A DNA stretch of 64,000 nt from Alkalicoccobacillus murimartini (lineage in GTDB: Bacteria > Bacillota > Bacilli > Bacillales > Bacillaceae_D), in NCBI RefSeq assembly GCF_030813245.1, contig NZ_JAUSUA010000002.1, positions 310,001-374,000 on the forward strand, written 5' to 3'. The notes beneath the pieces are model-generated. The model saw only the letters and a list, made by a program, of their open reading frames with translations. It had not been told where the DNA came from and did no database searches. How positions within the stretch are numbered: position 1 is the stretch's first letter; each line of letters opens with the position of its first letter. This document shows positions 35,442 through 45,962 of the stretch, piece by piece. The position numbers and the translations under genes were made by a program.

Positions 35442-35453
35442 TTTGCCCCTCCT

Positions 35454-35912
35454 TTATAGAAGCCCAGCTGGTAAGATCACATTCAGTAGTTGTGAGAACA
35501 CCACATAAATGATAGCGGTTACAACTATTCCATTGGTTACACTTTTCCAAATTGTAGCTTTGCTTTTCTGATCTGTAAGATACCATGTTAAAAAGCTTAG
35601 AAACAAAAAGGTACTAATCAAATACCCTAGAACGTTAAACAGCAGGGCATAAAGAACCAATGCAATGAAACTTACAACCATACGCTTGCTATTTTTGTTC
35701 AACGAGAATGTAACTGGTTTTGCGCCCTTACCTTTGTAGAAAACTAAGCCTAGTCCGCATGCCATTAAAGCAATGGAAACAACCCTTGGAAGCAAGGTAG
35801 GACCTGGATCATCGGCAAGCATCATAAAAGACATGGTTAACGTATTCAAAAACATCAGCAGACCGAGTATCGCAATCACGATTCCCATCACTCGTTCTTG
35901 TGTTACATTCAT
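35454..35912 (-). CDS. tctB: Tripartite tricarboxylate transporter small membrane subunit TctB
   Basis: A 152-residue protein with four hydrophobic segments, the normal TctB topology. The second loop has DPGPTLLPRVVSIALMACG, the family's most conserved stretch (GPG/AFPRxxxxxL). It lies between tctC and tctA with gaps of 15 and 12 bases, in the usual C-B-A order. TctB proteins are poorly conserved, so the call rests on size, topology, this motif and the neighbours. Confidence 0.88.
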   Translation of the reverse strand: MNVTQERVMGIVIAILGLLMFLNTLTMSFMMLADDPGPTLLPRVVSIALMACGLGLVFYKGKGAKPVTFSLNKNSKRMVVSFIALVLYALLFNVLGYLISTFLFLSFLTWYLTDQKSKATIWKSVTNGIVVTAIIYVVFSQLLNVILPAGLL

Positions 35913-35927
35913 ACCTATCCCGCCTTA

Positions 35928-36914
35928 TCACTGGATATCAGAAAACAGTTCATCTGCAATAAGCTGAGCTTTCTCCATTTCTTCTTGTGAGAAAACAGTG
36001 GTTTCTTCAGCGTCCATTAACGTATGCTGTTGAAACGTTTTCTGTAATTCTTCATTATAAGCTTCATCCTCGGCAAGCTTTTCCGTTGCTTCATTCCACA
36101 TTTGGACAATCTCTTCTGGCATGTCTGGAGGTCCATATAGAGAGTGAACAATAGGGAATTGAACATCATAACCTTGCTCAACTGTTGTCTCAAGCTCTGG
36201 AGCAAGCTCATCTCGTTCTTCGGATAGTACACCAAGCGCTTTAAAGTCACCAGATTCGATATAACTTAAAACATTTCCAACCCCAGTAACCGCCAAATCA
36301 ATCTGACCACCTAATAGACCCGTCATACGATCTGACTCACTTCCTACATCCAAAATCTTGATATCTGTATCTGTTTCAATTCCTAATAGCTCACCCATAA
36401 AGTGAGTCGTCCCTCCAATTTGAGAGCCGTAAATCACTTCATTAGGATTCTCCTTAGCAAACTCCACTAAATCATCAAGTGTATCAAAGGGGGAATTTGC
36501 GCTTACTACAAAGACTTGATTTACAGAGGAGTAGGTGCCAATCGCGGTTAATTCATTTGTATTGTGCTCAAGCTGACGAACAGCGTGACCCGTATGAAGA
36601 GCTTGGTGATGAAAGAGTAAGTTATAGCCCGTTTTATCTGAAGAGCGAACATTTTCAAATGCTAATGCACCGCCGGCTGTAGCTTGATTTACGATGACAA
36701 TATTGGCTCCGAGGTACTTAGGTAAGTGTTTGGCCATCACTCTTGCTGCTGTATCGGTCTGACCACCTGGGCTCGCTGGAACATAGATCTCTATCGTTTG
36801 ATTTGGATAGGCTTCTATATCTGTGACAGTTGCCTGTTTCCCTTCTGAAGAGGAACAGGCAGCGAGAAATAGAAGAACCATCCCAACCGCTGCCATCTTC
36901 CCTTTCTTCCGCAT
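35928..36914 (-). CDS. tctC: Tripartite tricarboxylate transporter binding lipoprotein TctC
   Basis: A 328-residue extracytoplasmic solute receptor of the Bug/TctC family, exported as a lipoprotein (lipobox LAAC near residue 20). Family signatures are YPNQTIEIYVPASPGGQTDTAARVMAKHL, IVIVNQATAGGALAFENV, and IGGTTHFMGELLG. GGGAGGGAAG precedes the ATG. It is the first of the tctCBA genes and lies 12 bases after the enolase-superfamily gene. Binding of an acid sugar such as glucarate or galactarate is suggested by the operon; the ligand is not encoded in a recognisable motif. Confidence 0.9.
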   Translation of the reverse strand: MRKKGKMAAVGMVLLFLAACSSSEGKQATVTDIEAYPNQTIEIYVPASPGGQTDTAARVMAKHLPKYLGANIVIVNQATAGGALAFENVRSSDKTGYNLLFHHQALHTGHAVRQLEHNTNELTAIGTYSSVNQVFVVSANSPFDTLDDLVEFAKENPNEVIYGSQIGGTTHFMGELLGIETDTDIKILDVGSESDRMTGLLGGQIDLAVTGVGNVLSYIESGDFKALGVLSEERDELAPELETTVEQGYDVQFPIVHSLYGPPDMPEEIVQMWNEATEKLAEDEAYNEELQKTFQQHTLMDAEETTVFSQEEMEKAQLIADELFSDIQ

Positions 36915-36926
36915 GAGCTTCCCTCC

Positions 36927-38108
<1,182 letters not shown>

Positions 38109-38114
38109 TTATGA

Positions 38115-39572
38115 TTATCCTTTGATAAAGACTGTTTTTACTTCTGTAAAGAACTCAATAGCAGCTGTTCCTTGTTCACGGGAATGCGAGCTAGACTGCT
38201 TCATTCCACCAAACGGTGCCTGTAATTCAACACCTGCGCTCTCAGCATTCACTCGAACTAATCCTGCATCCACTTCTTCTATAAAGGTCATCATACGCGC
38301 GATATTCTTAGTGAAAATGGACGCACTTAAACCAAATTTCGTATCATTTGCGACTTCAATCGCTTCCTCTAAACCATCTACCTTGATTAAAGCCAAGACT
38401 GGACCAAAGATTTCTTCCTGTGCAATGCTCATCTTGGTGTCAACCTCATCAAAGATTGCAGGCTCTACATAATAACCATCAGCCAATCCATCTTCTTCTA
38501 AGCGGCGGCCTCCAAAAATGAGTTTGGCTCCTTCTTCTTTTCCTTTGTTAATGTAAGAAAGAACGGTATCTAACTGACTTGCACTTACACTTGGTCCCAT
38601 CCAGCTATCTGCATCAAGACCATCTCCTACCTTCAGCTCACTCACTTTAGACACAAGCTTTTCTTTAAACTCTTCATAGATAGCCTGATCAACAATGACG
38701 CGGCTTGTTGCTGTACATTTTTGCCCCGTCGATTTTAGTCCACCGCTAATTGTTGCTTCAACGGCCAAGTCTAAATCCGCATCGTCAGCCACAATGACCG
38801 GGTTTTTCCCACCCATCTCAAGTTGATATTTTCCACCTCGAGCGAGTACGGCTTGACCAACCTGTTGACCCACACCATCAGATCCTGTAAAGGTAATTCC
38901 ATCAACATGTGTATGATCCGCCAACCCTTGACCTATAACCGAACCAGATCCAGTTATGAAGTTAACAACACCCTTTGGAAATCCAGCTTCAGCAAAACAT
39001 TCGATTACTTTGGCAGCTGTTATAGACGCTTCGGACGCTGGCTTTAATACCACTGCATTTCCGTATATAAGTGCCGGTGCCATCTTCCAAATAGGAATAG
39101 CAACTGGAAAGTTCCAAGGTGTAATGACGCCAACCACACCAAGAGGTTTTCTTGTTGTATACATAAACGCACCTGGATCTGTTGAAGGAATAACATCTCC
39201 TGTTTTTCTTAAGCCTTCTCCCGCATAATACCTAAGAATAGCGACACCTCTAGCCGTTTCTCCTTTTGCTTCTGGAAGGGTTTTACCCATTTCCTTCGTC
39301 ATCGTTGCCGCTACATCATCAATTCTTGATTCTAAGATATCAGCCACTTTATATAAGAAGCTCCCACGAGTAGCACCTGTTTCTTTGCGCCATAGCTTTT
39401 GTGCCTCTGTTGCGGCTTGGATAGCTGAATCTACATCTTGTGCTGTTGATTTCTGAAACGTCCCAACTACTTCTTTTGAATGTGCTGGATTCAGACTTTC
39501 TCCCACATCTCCTGAAGAACCATCTACCCACTCACCATTAATATAATTTCCGAATTTCACTGCATCTGCCAT
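38115..39572 (-). CDS. 2,5-dioxovalerate (alpha-ketoglutarate semialdehyde) dehydrogenase
   Basis: A 485-residue NAD(P)-dependent aldehyde dehydrogenase, cytoplasmic. The N-terminal [20 protein letters not shown], the cofactor region [30 protein letters not shown], the catalytic Glu in [11 protein letters not shown] and the nucleophile Cys in [15 protein letters not shown] are visible. The C-terminal [12 protein letters not shown] is intact. It follows kdgD by 16 bases, and the ordering resembles B. subtilis ycbC-ycbD, so it most likely oxidises 2,5-dioxopentanoate to 2-oxoglutarate. The aldehyde dehydrogenase family is certain; the substrate is inferred from the operon. Confidence 0.9.
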   Translation of the reverse strand: MADAVKFGNYINGEWVDGSSGDVGESLNPAHSKEVVGTFQKSTAQDVDSAIQAATEAQKLWRKETGATRGSFLYKVADILESRIDDVAATMTKEMGKTLPEAKGETARGVAILRYYAGEGLRKTGDVIPSTDPGAFMYTTRKPLGVVGVITPWNFPVAIPIWKMAPALIYGNAVVLKPASEASITAAKVIECFAEAGFPKGVVNFITGSGSVIGQGLADHTHVDGITFTGSDGVGQQVGQAVLARGGKYQLEMGGKNPVIVADDADLDLAVEATISGGLKSTGQKCTATSRVIVDQAIYEEFKEKLVSKVSELKVGDGLDADSWMGPSVSASQLDTVLSYINKGKEEGAKLIFGGRRLEEDGLADGYYVEPAIFDEVDTKMSIAQEEIFGPVLALIKVDGLEEAIEVANDTKFGLSASIFTKNIARMMTFIEEVDAGLVRVNAESAGVELQAPFGGMKQSSSHSREQGTAAIEFFTEVKTVFIKG

Positions 39573-39588
39573 TCTCTACACCGTCCTT

Positions 39589-40506
39589 CTACAAGTTTTG
39601 TGTTGTTTTAAGTCCCCATGTTTCAAGTAAGGCTTCTACTTCTGCATGATCAGCTTCATTTAAAGCAGCTACAGGTTCACGTGTTTTACCTGCTGTTAAG
39701 CCAACAGCTTCCATCGCTTCCTTAATCACCACTACATTATTGCCATTGTTGTACTTGGCACGTAACTCTTCGAATGGTAGAACGTATTCCCACACATCCC
39801 ACGAGGTCTTGTGATCGTTTGCTCGTAGGGCTTCAAGTAGCTCAAATGATTTACTCGGTAAGATATTCACTAGCCCGGATGTAAAACCTACTGCCCCTGC
39901 ATTCCAATAATAAGGAGCCCATTTTTCTGCTGTTCCACAAATCCACGCAATGTTATGAGAAGTAGGAACTTCTCGTACAAGTTTGGTAAAACGCGGCAGA
40001 TCATTAATGGCGTATTTAACACCTACCAATTTTTCTAAAGGAGCTAGTTCTTTCAAGACATCATCTGATACATTAGGATCTTTAAAATAAACAAGAGCTG
40101 GGAGGTCTACTTGCTCAATAATTGATTTGAAATACTGAGTAGCTCCGTTAGATGTAATATAAGGGTGAACCGGCATATGGATCATGACAGCATCTGCCCC
40201 TGCTTCTTTTGCATAGTTCCCAAGCTCTACAGCGGTTGGCACAGCATATCCAATCCCTGCGACAACAAGTGCTCTGCCATTTACATACTCTACAACTCTT
40301 CTAATCTCTTCTTTTGCTTCTTCAATAGATAAAGCATAGAATTCACTTGTGTTTCCACAAGGTACAACGACCTCTAGCTCATGCTCAATTAAGTAATTAA
40401 TATTCTCTTTAACACCTTCCCAATTCACACTTAGGTCATCATGAAAAGCAGTAATAGGAATGGCCGATATTGTTTCTAACTTTTTTGCAAAAAGTTGATA
40501 ATCCAT
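39589..40506 (-). CDS. kdgD: 5-dehydro-4-deoxyglucarate dehydratase
   Basis: KdgD dehydrates and decarboxylates 5-keto-4-deoxyglucarate to 2,5-dioxopentanoate. It is a DHDPS/NAL-type TIM barrel of 305 residues. Features are FHDDLSVNWEGVKENINYLIEH, VVPCGNTSEFYALSIEE near residue 50, VYFKDPNVSDD, and the Schiff-base Lys in GVKYAINDLPR near residue 185. ATG 40506 has better spacing to AGGAGG than ATG 40509. It is the first gene of the metabolic operon after gntR. A close relative acting on L-2-keto-3-deoxypentonate is possible; both give the same semialdehyde. Confidence 0.88.
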   Translation of the reverse strand: MDYQLFAKKLETISAIPITAFHDDLSVNWEGVKENINYLIEHELEVVVPCGNTSEFYALSIEEAKEEIRRVVEYVNGRALVVAGIGYAVPTAVELGNYAKEAGADAVMIHMPVHPYITSNGATQYFKSIIEQVDLPALVYFKDPNVSDDVLKELAPLEKLVGVKYAINDLPRFTKLVREVPTSHNIAWICGTAEKWAPYYWNAGAVGFTSGLVNILPSKSFELLEALRANDHKTSWDVWEYVLPFEELRAKYNNGNNVVVIKEAMEAVGLTAGKTREPVAALNEADHAEVEALLETWGLKTTQNL

Positions 40507-40522
40507 CATTTTCCTCCTTTAA

Positions 40523-40536
40523 TGAATGCGCTGTCA
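40523..40536. promoter_or_regulatory. Candidate cre site before kdgD
   Basis: TGAATGCGCTGTCA matches the CcpA consensus TGWAANCGNTNWCA except at one position. It lies between gntR and kdgD, 17-30 bases upstream of the kdgD start, so catabolite repression by roadblock is plausible. Confidence 0.55.
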
Positions 40537-40567
40537 TTTTCTTGTTGAGTAGAGGCGTGCACCTCTA

Positions 40568-41254
40568 TCAATCCTTCTGTGTCGATAAAATAAATTCTGT
40601 CGTTCGCAAGATATGCTGTTTCATTAATTGTTCTGCTTGATCTGGATCTCTATTTTTTATTGCTTCAAAAATGGCTTCATGCTCTACGTAACCTTCAATG
40701 ACTTCTTTATTAAATGAAAGAGCTCTTTTTCTGAAAGCATGGTCGAATGCCTTCACATTATCTAAAATATTCTTAATCATTGCATTCTCGGCATGTTGAA
40801 CAATCATTTCGTGAAAGGCTGAATTTTGCTCTACCAATGCCTCTGTATTATTTTCTTCTTTTAGTAGTTGCATCTTTTCTACTTGTTTTTCTAATAATTC
40901 TAAATCCGACTCTGACATTTTCATTGCAGCTAATCGACAGCAAAGTCCTTCTATTGATGCTCGAAGTAATAGAATTTCTTCAATCGATGTATTGGCATAT
41001 TCAGATACGTACGTCCCCTTACGTGCAACGGTTTTGACAAACCCTTCGTTGCCAAGAATACGGAATGCCTCTTTAATAGGTGTAGTACTAATACCCATAA
41101 GCTGTGAAAGCTCTCTTTCTTTTAAATGATCTCCAGGTAAGAAATATCCACTCACTATGGCTTCTTTGATCTTTTCTACGGCGATCTCACGTAAGGATTT
41201 TACACTTTCTATTCCAGAACTAAAAAAATCCTGTGCATGCGGTTGCTTTTTCAT
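40568..41254 (-). CDS. GntR-family regulator, FadR/FCD type
   Basis: A 228-residue regulator. An N-terminal winged helix spans about residues 20-85 (LREIAVEKIKEAIVSGYFLPGD, LMGISTTPIKEAFRILGNEGF) and an all-helical FCD ligand-binding domain follows (LRASIEGLCCRLAA, NSAFHEMIVQHAEN, EHEAIFEAIKNRDPDQAEQLMKQHI) with the usual metal-ligand Asp/His residues. AGGAG precedes the ATG. It is the first gene of the hexarate operon and probably binds the two TGATATATCA palindromes upstream. The inducer is likely the sugar acid or its keto-deoxy product. Confidence 0.88.
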   Translation of the reverse strand: MKKQPHAQDFFSSGIESVKSLREIAVEKIKEAIVSGYFLPGDHLKERELSQLMGISTTPIKEAFRILGNEGFVKTVARKGTYVSEYANTSIEEILLLRASIEGLCCRLAAMKMSESDLELLEKQVEKMQLLKEENNTEALVEQNSAFHEMIVQHAENAMIKNILDNVKAFDHAFRKRALSFNKEVIEGYVEHEAIFEAIKNRDPDQAEQLMKQHILRTTEFILSTQKD

Positions 41255-41276
41255 AGGTGCTCCTCCATAGATATCT

Positions 41277-41387
41277 GATATATCAAATACTATAGACGTA
41301 GCCTATCCCTGTCAACTTCGCACTTGCTGCATGTACTAAGAAAGCGAACCCCCTCTCAATCGATCTAATGAATCTGATATATCAGAT
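41277..41387. promoter_or_regulatory. Two operator palindromes of the GntR regulator
   Basis: TGATATATCA occurs at 41277-41286 and again at 41375-41384, where the symmetry extends to the perfect 16-bp palindrome ATCTGATATATCAGAT (41372-41387). The centres are 98 bases apart, allowing looping. Both lie upstream of gntR, in a 254-base gap shared with a small divergent gene. The two copies in one leader make autoregulation by the FCD regulator likely. Confidence 0.65.
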
Positions 41388-41508
41388 ATTATATTTATAA
41401 TAATCGTAGTGAAGCGAATGTGTCAATACTTAAACAAAATAATTAAGCGCTTACAGAAAAGCTTTATTTCTATTATAGTTAACATAGTATGGTCACCAAG
41501 GAGGCATC

Positions 41509-41694
41509 ATGGTTTTTCTACTCGTTTTTACTGGCTTCATTTGCTTAGCAGGCTTAGTGATTACCTTAATTTATATAAATGTTACGGATCACTCGTATAG
41601 TAGTGAAAAAAGCTTCACTAACCTTTCGTGGATGTATCTAGTTCTTGTGCCAATCGCCATTTTAATTGTGATTGTTTTAGCTTTTTTATTGTAG
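41509..41694 (+). CDS. Small two-helix membrane protein
   Basis: A 61-residue protein with two hydrophobic helices (about residues 2-23 and 41-61) joined by a short polar loop with the sequence DHSYSSEKS. AGGAGG lies seven bases before the ATG, and a strong terminator follows, which supports a real gene. It ends directly in the second hydrophobic segment. I do not recognise the family; function is unknown. It stands alone between the hexarate operon and the aldolase gene. Confidence 0.65.
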   Translation: MVFLLVFTGFICLAGLVITLIYINVTDHSYSSEKSFTNLSWMYLVLVPIAILIVIVLAFLL

Positions 41695-41701
41695 ATCTAT
41701 A

Positions 41702-41740
41702 TAAAAAACGAAGCGGCTATCAAGCCACTTCGTTTTTTTT
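41702..41740. terminator. Bidirectional terminator
   Basis: An 11-bp stem with one mismatch (41708-41718 with 41723-41733, core ACGAAG) has eight T residues on the plus side and six on the minus side. It serves the small membrane protein gene and the aldolase gene. Confidence 0.88.
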
Positions 41741-41749
41741 GTAACTCGT

Positions 41750-42586
41750 TCAATTGTTTTGATAGGTTCGAATGACCTTCTCCATATGTGAGACCATTTG
41801 CTTTTGGGCTTCTGTCATTACAGTACTTAAGTGTGCATTTGCATCTTTCTTGACTACATCCGCAATTGCTTGAACGGCTGTAAGTGAGATTTCTGTATTC
41901 ACATTAATCTTTCTAATCCCACGATTAATTGCTTGAAGGACTTGGTCCTCTGGAGTTCCAGATCCGCCATGTAAAACGAGTGGAATTTCAATCTTCCTTG
42001 AAATCTCCTCTAGAAGCTCTAACTGAAGCTTCGGCTCCCCTTTGTACATACCATGAACCGTTCCGATTGAAGCGGCAAGAAAATCTACACCGGTTTCTTT
42101 TACAAACTGAACAGCTTCATCCGGATCAGTTAATCGACCATCCCCTTCTTCTTCATCAGAGAAGTCCCCTTTTTCCATTGAACCAATTTCGGCCTCAACA
42201 TACACGCCCTTAGCATGAGCCAGCTCAACTACTTCTCTCGTAAGCCTAATGTTCTCTTCTAATGAATGGGGTGATCCATCAAACATAACAGACGAAAATC
42301 CAGCATCAATTGCTCGTTTAATTGTGTCAATTTCATAGCTGTGATCTAAGTGAAGAGCTACTGGAACACTTGCTAACTCAGCATATTTGATTGTAAATGC
42401 CGCAAACGCTTCCAAGTTCATGTAGTCTTTATACCGTTCTCCGTAAGCAATTAATACCCCTTGATTGACTCGTTCTGCTGCTTGTATAGCTGCTTGAACC
42501 GTTTCCGCATTGTAACAATTAAATGCTGCAATGGCTACGTTATCTTTTTCCGCTTGAGTTAATAAGTCCTTTGTTGAAACAAACAT
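41750..42586 (-). CDS. Class II ketose-bisphosphate aldolase (FBA/tagatose type)
   Basis: A 278-residue Zn-dependent aldolase. ATG 42586 follows GGAGGGG; the longer frame has no site. Motifs are NCYNAETVQAAIQAAE, LHLDHSYEI (Zn and catalytic His/Asp), VEAEIGSMEKGDFSD, HGMYKGEP, VLHGGSGTPEDQ and KINVNTEIS. GatY, KbaY and FbaA have this architecture and cleave keto-sugar bisphosphates to DHAP and an aldehyde. It is divergent from an RpiR regulator, GntP permease, dehydrogenase and DUF1537 kinase, so it probably cleaves the phosphorylated product of that pathway rather than serving glycolysis. The real substrate is inferred. Confidence 0.85.
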   Translation of the reverse strand: MFVSTKDLLTQAEKDNVAIAAFNCYNAETVQAAIQAAERVNQGVLIAYGERYKDYMNLEAFAAFTIKYAELASVPVALHLDHSYEIDTIKRAIDAGFSSVMFDGSPHSLEENIRLTREVVELAHAKGVYVEAEIGSMEKGDFSDEEEGDGRLTDPDEAVQFVKETGVDFLAASIGTVHGMYKGEPKLQLELLEEISRKIEIPLVLHGGSGTPEDQVLQAINRGIRKINVNTEISLTAVQAIADVVKKDANAHLSTVMTEAQKQMVSHMEKVIRTYQNN

Positions 42587-42602
42587 AAAACCCCTCCGTA
42601 AA

Positions 42603-42722
42603 TGTAGTTTTATTACATTAATCACTATAATAACGCTATATTCGACAATTTTCAACCTGATTTATGTAGTAAAACAAATAAAAACTCTTGTGTAAGCGTT
42701 TGTCATGTAGTAATATTACTAC
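42603..42722. promoter_or_regulatory. RpiR operators in the divergent aldolase/rpiR region
   Basis: GTAGTAATATTACTAC (42707-42722) is a perfect 16-bp palindrome 21 bases before the rpiR start. A weaker TGTAGTTTTATTACA (42603-42617) lies 17 bases before the aldolase start. A candidate cre half (TGTAAGCGTTTGTCA, 42691-42705) adjoins the first. The two palindromes flank the divergent promoters, so the adjacent RpiR protein probably controls both directions. Confidence 0.6.
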
Positions 42723-42743
42723 GAACATGGAGGTGGTTAATCG

Positions 42744-43589
42744 TTGTCCAGTTTTCAGCAACGTATAGAACAGAAAAAAAATTCCATTACAGCATCTGAA
42801 CAAAAGATTATTAATCAACTGAATCAACACGATAAACCTTTCTTACTGTCGATGAATGAGTTATCACTCTTAAGTCAGGTAAGCGAGCCGAGTGTTGTCA
42901 GGTTATATCGTAAGCTTGGGTACGCAAGCTATCAAGAATTAAAGGTTGCCCTAGCCCAAGAGCTAGCTGAGTCCAAATCAACCTCAACAGACAGCCATGA
43001 CATTCAGATTGGAGACCAAGCCGATGTGGTTTTCGAAAAAATATCAGATCAGATTTCATCTGCGCTCTCAATGACAAAAGATACATTAAATGTAACGACC
43101 ATAGAACAAGCAGTATTCGCGTTGCAAAAGGCTAAACGACTTTACTTCTTTGGTCAGGGACTTTCAGGAACGATTGCAGAGGATGGCGCGCATAAATTTA
43201 TGCGTTTAGGTGAAACGATTCTTTCTGTTAAGGATCCACATTATCAAGCCATTTACGCAAGCCATATGAATGAACAAGATGTCGTCATTGCTATTTCTCA
43301 CTCCGGTGAAACCGTTGACATTATTGATGTAATAGATATTGCCAAAAGCAATGGAGCACAGGTAATCGTCATTACATCTAATCGCAACACAACTCTAGCA
43401 AGCATGGCAAATTACTTGCTATTAACTCAAGCTGCCGAAACGAATCAACGCTCGGATGCGATGGTTTCACGTATTGTTCAGCTCGCTTTAATTGATACGT
43501 TATATACAAGGATCGTTTCCTTGGGAGGAGATCAGCTGATTAGCAAAGTGAATCAATCCAGATTAGCTGTTACTCGAATGAAGAAATAA
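42744..43589 (+). CDS. MurR/RpiR-family transcriptional regulator
   Basis: A 281-residue regulator starting at TTG with GGAGGTGG eight bases upstream. The N-terminal HTH_6 domain spans about residues 1-77 (MNELSLLSQVSEPSVVRLYRKLGY), and a SIS domain follows (RLYFFGQGLSGTIAEDGAHKFMRLG, AISHSGETVDIIDVIDIAKSNGAQVIVITS). SIS domains bind phosphosugars. It heads the operon with the GntP permease, a dehydrogenase and a DUF1537 kinase, and lies divergent from the aldolase. The ligand is probably a phosphorylated four-carbon sugar acid intermediate. Confidence 0.9.
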   Translation: MSSFQQRIEQKKNSITASEQKIINQLNQHDKPFLLSMNELSLLSQVSEPSVVRLYRKLGYASYQELKVALAQELAESKSTSTDSHDIQIGDQADVVFEKISDQISSALSMTKDTLNVTTIEQAVFALQKAKRLYFFGQGLSGTIAEDGAHKFMRLGETILSVKDPHYQAIYASHMNEQDVVIAISHSGETVDIIDVIDIAKSNGAQVIVITSNRNTTLASMANYLLLTQAAETNQRSDAMVSRIVQLALIDTLYTRIVSLGGDQLISKVNQSRLAVTRMKK

Positions 43590-43648
43590 TGCTAGATATG
43601 AAAACGCTCTTACCACATAAATATGAACGTAACTTGAGGTGATGCATT

Positions 43649-45013
43649 ATGCTAACAGGAACAGGATTGATCATAGGTTTTGTTGCCGCTTTAATTGTAT
43701 TGTTTATCTTAATCATTAAATTCAAATGGGATGCTTTTATCTCTTTATTAGTTGTTGCGATTGGGATCGGGTTGATGTCTAACATTACGGTTAGAGATCT
43801 TCCTGGTGTGATTGCCGATGGGTTCGGAGGGACTCTAGCAGGTGTCGGAATCTTGATAGGTCTCGGCATAATCTTTGGACAATTTCTTGCTTCTTCTGGA
43901 GCAATTGAAAAAATTGCTTCATCTATGATTAAAGCTTTTGGTGTTAAACGTTCACCTCTTGCTCTATCAGCAACAGCAACAACAGTAGCCATTCCCGTAT
44001 TTTTTGATGCTGCTTTTATCATCTTGAATAAATTGGTTCAAAGCTTATCAATTAAAACGAAAATTTCATTAGCTACATTTGTAGCCATTCTAGCGATCGG
44101 ATTGATTGTGTCTCACAGCTTAATCATTCCAACACCAGGTCCACTCATTGTGGCCGATAATACAAATTCAGATATCGGTATCTTTTTCCTTTACGGATTA
44201 CTTGTAGCCATTCCAGCTACATTAGTTGGTGGTGTACTTTACGGACGATTTATCGGGAAACGAATTCCTGATGGCGATCGTTTAAGTGATGTCACTGAGG
44301 ATCTTGAAGAAGTGCAGCAAGACTCAACAAAAAAAGAAATTCCAACATGGATTGCCTATGCCATGTTAGCTTTACCCATTGTTTTAATTTTATCGAATAC
44401 GTTGATGAACGTTGTGTTTATAAATAACCCAGAACATATCATCCCAACTTTCTTTGCCTTTATCGGGGATAAAAACACAGCCTTATTGATTAGTGTCATT
44501 GTTGCGCTATTTGTTTTCAAACCTTATATGAAAGAAGATTCAAAGACGATTATGACTCAAGCCTTTGAATCCTCCGGTATGATCCTTCTGATTACCGGTG
44601 CAGGTGGTGCGTTCGGGAAAGTCGTTCAAGAAACAGGAATTGGTGACTTGCTCATCAATATGATGCAAGGTGTGAATATGCCTGTTCTCCTACTAGCTTT
44701 CTTATTTGCACAGCTTCTTCGCGCAGCCTTAGGAAGTGCAACTGTAGCCCTTATTACCACATCAACAATTTTAGGACCAATGGCCGCTGAACTTGGCGCA
44801 TCTCCTGTGTTACTTGGACTTGCGATTTGTGCAGGTGGTATAGGGTTATCCCTTCCAAACGATTCCGGATTCTGGGTTGTGAGTAAATTTGGTCGCTTAT
44901 CCATGATGGAAACTTTACGCGTTTGGAGTTTAGGTGGATTAATTGCCGGACTTACAGCACTTGGTTTTATTTACTTCCTGACCATGTTCCAAAATTATTT
45001 ACCAGGATTATAG
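43649..45013 (+). CDS. GntP-family gluconate-type permease
   Basis: A 454-residue membrane protein with about 12 helices. GntP signatures include GFGGTLAGVGILIGLGIIFGQFLASSGA, ATTVAIPVFFDAAFIIL near residue 115, GLIVSHSLIIPTPGPLIVAD, and GLSLPNDSGFWVVSKFG near the C-terminus. GAGGTGATG precedes the ATG. It is the second gene of the RpiR operon and should import a sugar acid by proton symport. Members of this family next to DUF1537 kinases transport threonate, erythronate or glycerate-like acids; the exact substrate is inferred. Confidence 0.9.
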   Translation: MLTGTGLIIGFVAALIVLFILIIKFKWDAFISLLVVAIGIGLMSNITVRDLPGVIADGFGGTLAGVGILIGLGIIFGQFLASSGAIEKIASSMIKAFGVKRSPLALSATATTVAIPVFFDAAFIILNKLVQSLSIKTKISLATFVAILAIGLIVSHSLIIPTPGPLIVADNTNSDIGIFFLYGLLVAIPATLVGGVLYGRFIGKRIPDGDRLSDVTEDLEEVQQDSTKKEIPTWIAYAMLALPIVLILSNTLMNVVFINNPEHIIPTFFAFIGDKNTALLISVIVALFVFKPYMKEDSKTIMTQAFESSGMILLITGAGGAFGKVVQETGIGDLLINMMQGVNMPVLLLAFLFAQLLRAALGSATVALITTSTILGPMAAELGASPVLLGLAICAGGIGLSLPNDSGFWVVSKFGRLSMMETLRVWSLGGLIAGLTALGFIYFLTMFQNYLPGL

Positions 45014-45059
45014 AACACATTAGAGAGAAACTACATTTTCAAAAAGGATGGAGATCTAT

Positions 45060-45962
45060 ATGAACAAACGAGTTGGATTTATCGGATTAGGTATTATGGG
45101 AACACCAATGGCAAGAAACTTAATTCAAAAAGGGTTTTCTGTGACCGTATTTGACTTAAACACAGCAGCTGTTGATCAATTAGCCTCAGAGGGAGCACTA
45201 TCCGCTTCATCAGGAAAAGAAGTTGCCCAGCAAAGTGATTGCGTCATTACAATGCTTCCTAAAGGAGAGCATGTACGAATGGCTGTGTTTGGAGAAAATG
45301 GGGTAATGGCAGGGTCCTCAGAAGGATTAGTCATTGTCGATATGAGCTCGGTCTCCCCTGTTGATTCGAGAGAAATGGCCATTTTAGCTGAAGCGAAAGG
45401 TGTTCATTTCCTTGATGCACCAGTAAGTGGTGGCGAGCCAAAAGCGATTGATGGCACACTTGCAATTATGGTCGGAGGTCCAGAAGCTCAATTTGAAAAA
45501 GTGAAACCCGTACTTGAGGCCATGGGTACAGATATTGTACTTGTTGGTGATAGTGGGTGCGGAACGACGGCAAAGCTCGCTAATCAAATCATCGTGAACC
45601 TGAATATTGCAGCTGTTTCAGAAGCGTTAGCACTCGCATCTAAAGCTGGCATTGATATTGAAAAGATGTACCAAGCCATTCGTGGAGGCTTAGCTGGTAG
45701 TACGGTTATGGATGCAAAAATTCCAATGATCCTTGACCGCAACTTTAAAGCAGGCGGACGAGTTGATATTAATATGAAAGACCTAACAAATGTGATGAAC
45801 ACGGCTCATGAATTATCTGTTCCGCTTCCGCTATCAAGTCAGCTTCTTGAAATTTTCCATTCATTAAAAGCCGATGGAAAAGAAGCTCTTGATCATGCAA
45901 GCATTGTGCAGCATTACGAAAAAATGGCTAACGTAGTTGTTGAGAGAAAGGAGCAAAACTAA
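45060..45962 (+). CDS. Beta-hydroxyacid dehydrogenase (GarR/LtnD-like)
   Basis: A 300-residue NAD(P)-dependent enzyme of the 3-hydroxyisobutyrate/tartronate-semialdehyde-reductase family. The Rossmann start is VGFIGLGIMGTPMARNLI, the family substrate motif is LDAPVSGGEPKAIDGTLAIMVGG with conserved Ser-Gly-Gly, and the catalytic Lys lies in TTAKLANQI near residue 172. ATG 45060 is preferred to ATG 45048 because GGATGGAG has proper spacing. The stop overlaps the next start by one base (TAATG). By analogy with E. coli ygbJ (LtnD) it may oxidise L-threonate or erythronate to a 2-oxo acid; tartronate semialdehyde reductase is the alternative. Confidence 0.85.
   Translation: MNKRVGFIGLGIMGTPMARNLIQKGFSVTVFDLNTAAVDQLASEGALSASSGKEVAQQSDCVITMLPKGEHVRMAVFGENGVMAGSSEGLVIVDMSSVSPVDSREMAILAEAKGVHFLDAPVSGGEPKAIDGTLAIMVGGPEAQFEKVKPVLEAMGTDIVLVGDSGCGTTAKLANQIIVNLNIAAVSEALALASKAGIDIEKMYQAIRGGLAGSTVMDAKIPMILDRNFKAGGRVDINMKDLTNVMNTAHELSVPLPLSSQLLEIFHSLKADGKEALDHASIVQHYEKMANVVVERKEQN

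Noticed and set aside
41750-42586. The class II aldolase as the glycolytic fructose-bisphosphate aldolase
   Set aside because: It is divergent from an RpiR/GntP/DUF1537 operon and shares its operator region, whereas the glycolytic fba of Bacillus normally sits in a different, constitutive context.
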